A DNA stretch of 64,000 bases, taken from Lentisphaeria bacterium. Its GTDB lineage: Bacteria > Verrucomicrobiota > Lentisphaeria > Victivallales > Victivallaceae. The DNA is taken from contig CP091727.1 in the NCBI GenBank assembly GCA_022009855.1, forward strand, positions 124,001-188,000, read 5' to 3'. The stretch's first letter is position 1; the number at the start of each line of letters is the position of its first letter. A model generated the notes under the pieces. The model searched no databases, was not told where the DNA came from, and saw nothing but the letters and a program-made list of their open reading frames with translations. Positions 61,895-64,000 of the stretch are shown piece by piece. The position numbers and the translations under genes are program-made.

Positions 61895-62713
61895 TCACTC
61901 TTCCGGACCGTCGAGATGGGTCCCAAGCGCAATCAGCTCCGGATCCCCCGGCATGATGCCACGCTCGGAATGACGGATGAAGTCCACAAAATGCTCCACA
62001 TCCGGCGTCTCCGGCTCGGCTTCGATCGCCGCAAGCGCGTTCGCCGTATTCAATCCACGGAAAAACACCTCTTTAATCGCCTTGCGGATCGCCAGCCGCC
62101 GGGGGCCGTCAAAGCCGTTCCGCCTCAGCCCGATCGCATTCGGACCGCAGATGCAGCTGTTCTCCGCCAGCATGCAGTAGGGCGGCACATCCTGTCGGAC
62201 GATCGTCCGGGCGCCCAGCATCGCAATACTGCCGATCCGGCAGAACTGGTGAATCAGAATGTACCCGGAAAGCACCGCGCCGTCCTCGATGATCACATGC
62301 CCGGAAATCGCCGTATGGTTCGCCACCGTCACCCGGCTGCCAATCCGCGCATCGTGCCCGACGTGGACGAACGCCATCAGCAGCGTCTTGTCGCCGACGC
62401 TGGTGACACCCCCTTCGAACGGAGAACGGTGGATCGTCACATATTCGCGCAGCACGGTATCCGCCCCGATCACCGTCGTCGCCGGAGTTCCCGGCCGGAA
62501 GCGGTGATCCTGCGGCTCCTCGCCGATCAGCGCTCCGAAATAGACCCGGCAACGCGGACCGAGCGTCGTCTGCGATGCAATCTTGACGTGGGCGTCAATC
62601 CAGCAGTCGTCTCCGATGACCGCATCGCCTTCAATGACCGAATAGGGGCCGATGTGGACGTCGCGCCCGATCGTCGCCTCCGGACTCACCACCGCAGTCG
62701 GATGAATGCTCAT
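61895..62713 (-). CDS. lpxA: UDP-N-acetylglucosamine acyltransferase
   Basis: First enzyme of lipid A synthesis: puts a 3-hydroxyacyl chain on UDP-GlcNAc (or the 3-amino analogue). Intact, 272 residues, left-handed beta-helix of hexapeptides (AVVSPEATIGRDVHIGPYSV) with the catalytic His in AFVHVGHDARIGSRV near residue 118 and IHQFCRIGSIAMLGARTIV further on. Start ATG 62713 with GGAGAT ahead. Lies between pyrH and the binding-protein gene. Shows the organism is Gram-negative with lipid A. Confidence 0.94.
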   Translation of the reverse strand: MSIHPTAVVSPEATIGRDVHIGPYSVIEGDAVIGDDCWIDAHVKIASQTTLGPRCRVYFGALIGEEPQDHRFRPGTPATTVIGADTVLREYVTIHRSPFEGGVTSVGDKTLLMAFVHVGHDARIGSRVTVANHTAISGHVIIEDGAVLSGYILIHQFCRIGSIAMLGARTIVRQDVPPYCMLAENSCICGPNAIGLRRNGFDGPRRLAIRKAIKEVFFRGLNTANALAAIEAEPETPDVEHFVDFIRHSERGIMPGDPELIALGTHLDGPEE

Positions 62714-62745
62714 GATCTCCTTCCTCCTTGTGCCGCACCGCTCTT

Positions 62746-63466
62746 TCAGCTCACAATCGTGCCGTAGGAGGTATCGCCCGCCAGAACGGCTTCGAAACTC
62801 TCCGGATCGGAGAAATTGAAAACGATGATCGGCAGGTCGTTGTCGCGGCACATCGAAAATGCGGTCGAATCCATCACCTTGAGCTGCCGGGAGAGCGCCT
62901 CGTCAAAGCTCAGCGTCGCAAAACGCCGGGCGGAGGGATCCTTCATCGGATCGGCAGTGTACACTCCATCGACCTTGGTAGCCTTGAGCACGGCGTCGCA
63001 GTCGGTCTCCAGCGCCCGCAGCACCGCCGTGGTGTCGGTGGTGAAGAAGGGGCTGCCGGTCCCCCCCCGCAAAGATCACCAGCTGCCCGGCCTCCAGCGC
63101 GCGAATCGCCTTCACCCGGTCGTAGCGCGGCGCGATCGGCTCCATGCCGATCGAACTCTGCACGATCGCCGGAACCCCCGCGGCCGTGAAGAAATCCCGC
63201 AGACAGAGCGCGTTCATCACGGTGGCGAGCATGCCCATGTAATCGGCGTTGACCCGATCCATGCCGCCGGCGCGCCCCATGACGCCGCGCCAGACATTGC
63301 CGGCACCGACCACCAGCGCGACTTCGACATCCTGGTCGATGATCCGCTTGACCCGGGCGACGACCCCGCGGACCGCCTCGGCGTCATAGCCGTGTTCCTG
63401 TGTCCCCTTGAGCGCTTCGCCGCTGATCTTGAGCAGTACCCGGTTGAAACGAAATTCTCTGGCCAT
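62746..63466 (-). CDS. pyrH: UMP kinase
   Basis: Phosphorylates UMP to UDP, an essential step. About 240 residues: FNRVLLKISGEALKG, VALVVGAGNVWRGVMG, RVNADYMGMLATVMNALCLR, QLVIFAGGTGSPFFTTDTTA and VMDSTAFSMCRDNDLPIIVF. A shift in the C7 run at about 63061-63067 breaks the frame at AGG/TGSPFF. Because the cell cannot do without this enzyme, the shift is best read as a sequence error. Confidence 0.95.
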
Positions 63467-63640
63467 AACAAGCTCCCTGCTGATGTGTGAAATTCCGGTT
63501 GATCCGCTAGAAATATAACCCGGAATTGCAATTTCGCCAAGAAAAACTCGCTCTGGATGCTGTTTTTATTAAAAAAACGTGTATATTATCCGGAAACATG
63601 TTTTTTTCAACCGTGGATCGACCCAAGGAAACGTTTCGTT

Positions 63641-64000
63641 ATGGAGAATGACAGCAAACTCAAGGTCGGCGTCATCGGCGTCGGCGCTCTCGGCCGCCAC
63701 CATGCCCGGCTGTATGCCCAGAGTCCCAACGCCGAAGTGGTCGGCATCTTCGACGTCCAGAAAGAGACCGCGGAAAAGGTCGGCGCCGAATTCGGCCTCA
63801 GGGTGTTCGAGGACTGGCGCGAACTCGCCGGACAGTGCGAGGCACTCAGCGTCGCCGTTCCGGCCAACTACCACCACTCCGCCACCATGCCTCTGCTCGA
63901 AATGGGCAAGCACGTCCTCGTCGAAAAACCGCTGGCCGCCAACATTCCGGAGGCGGTGGAGATGGTCGAATGCGCAAAAAAACACGGCGTCGTCTTCGCC
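63641..64000 (+). CDS. Gfo/Idh/MocA dehydrogenase, 3' end outside window
   Basis: ENDSKLKVGVIGVGALGRHH then ARLYAQSPNAEVVGIFDVQK is a Rossmann start with GxGxxG; KHVLVEKPLAANIPEAVEM has the EKP lysine. Runs off the right edge at about residue 120. AAGGAA lies 11 bases ahead of the ATG. Divergent from pyrH-lpxA. In organisms making 3-amino lipid A, an oxidoreductase of this family (GnnA) is often beside lpxA; this is a possibility, not shown. Confidence 0.85.
   Translation, partial: MENDSKLKVGVIGVGALGRHHARLYAQSPNAEVVGIFDVQKETAEKVGAEFGLRVFEDWRELAGQCEALSVAVPANYHHSATMPLLEMGKHVLVEKPLAANIPEAVEMVECAKKHGVVFA

Noticed and set aside
1..64000. Widespread programmed frameshifting as a biological feature
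   Set aside because: Shifts go in both directions, mostly at homopolymers, without a common slip motif or stimulator; sequence error is simpler.
1..64000. tRNA or rRNA genes
   Set aside because: No cloverleaf with a GGTTCGAATC-type T-loop or rRNA segment was found when reading the gaps.

Overview
The window looks like chromosomal DNA of a Gram-negative, sugar-fermenting member of the Lentisphaerota, most like Victivallis or a close relative. This is inferred, not searched. The signs are pseudopilins with an FTLIELL start and a C-terminal H-x9-DG or similar motif placed inside glycosidase operons, many AraC regulators, glycoside hydrolases and Gfo/Idh/MocA dehydrogenases, a TadE/TadG pilus set, and lpxA (lipid A). 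No rRNA, tRNA or convincing CRISPR array was seen.

A warning applies to nearly every entry. About half of the genes are split by +1/-1 shifts, most of them at short homopolymers. This includes genes expected to be needed for life (pyrH, upp, hpt, ddh). I read most of these as sequence errors, join the pieces, and give one entry per reconstructed gene. A few genes are truly broken: by two IS insertions, and by truncations near 17.3-19.2 kb, 33.5 kb and 39 kb.

Layout. 1-6.4 kb (minus): pseudopilin, secreted clan GH-A hydrolase, FAD oxidoreductase, GH106-like hydrolase. 6.6-14.6 kb (minus): LacI regulator, glycyl-radical-enzyme activase, glycyl radical enzyme, two Gfo/Idh/MocA dehydrogenases. 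This operon is cut by an IS1182-like element with a 15-bp target duplication. 14.6-19.2 kb: a second IS, a DUF4886 hydrolase, then remnants of MFS, nitrilase and BioF genes. 19.9-33.5 kb: a pectin/rhamnogalacturonan-type degradation locus with oligogalacturonate lyase, AraC, GH39-like, GH78-like, pseudopilin, small exported protein, DUF4832-like and GH78 genes, and a truncated AraC. 33.5-39.9 kb: a decayed accessory stretch with a transposase fragment, repeats, a SnoaL-like gene, an IS5 element inside an exported-protein gene, a PocR/AraC regulator and an FAD-oxidoreductase remnant.

40-64 kb is mostly core metabolism: GH13, hpt, ddh, acyl-CoA synthetase, TadE/TadG/TadE, glycerate kinase, cinA, AraC, aminotransferase, nadA and upp. 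It continues with an AraC/ADP-ribosylglycohydrolase/GH127 sugar cluster and a pyrH-lpxA-binding protein-dehydrogenase operon. The genes together describe a cell that exports glycosidases, takes pectic side chains apart to rhamnose, arabinose and unsaturated uronates, and handles the products through dehydrogenases and glycyl radical chemistry.
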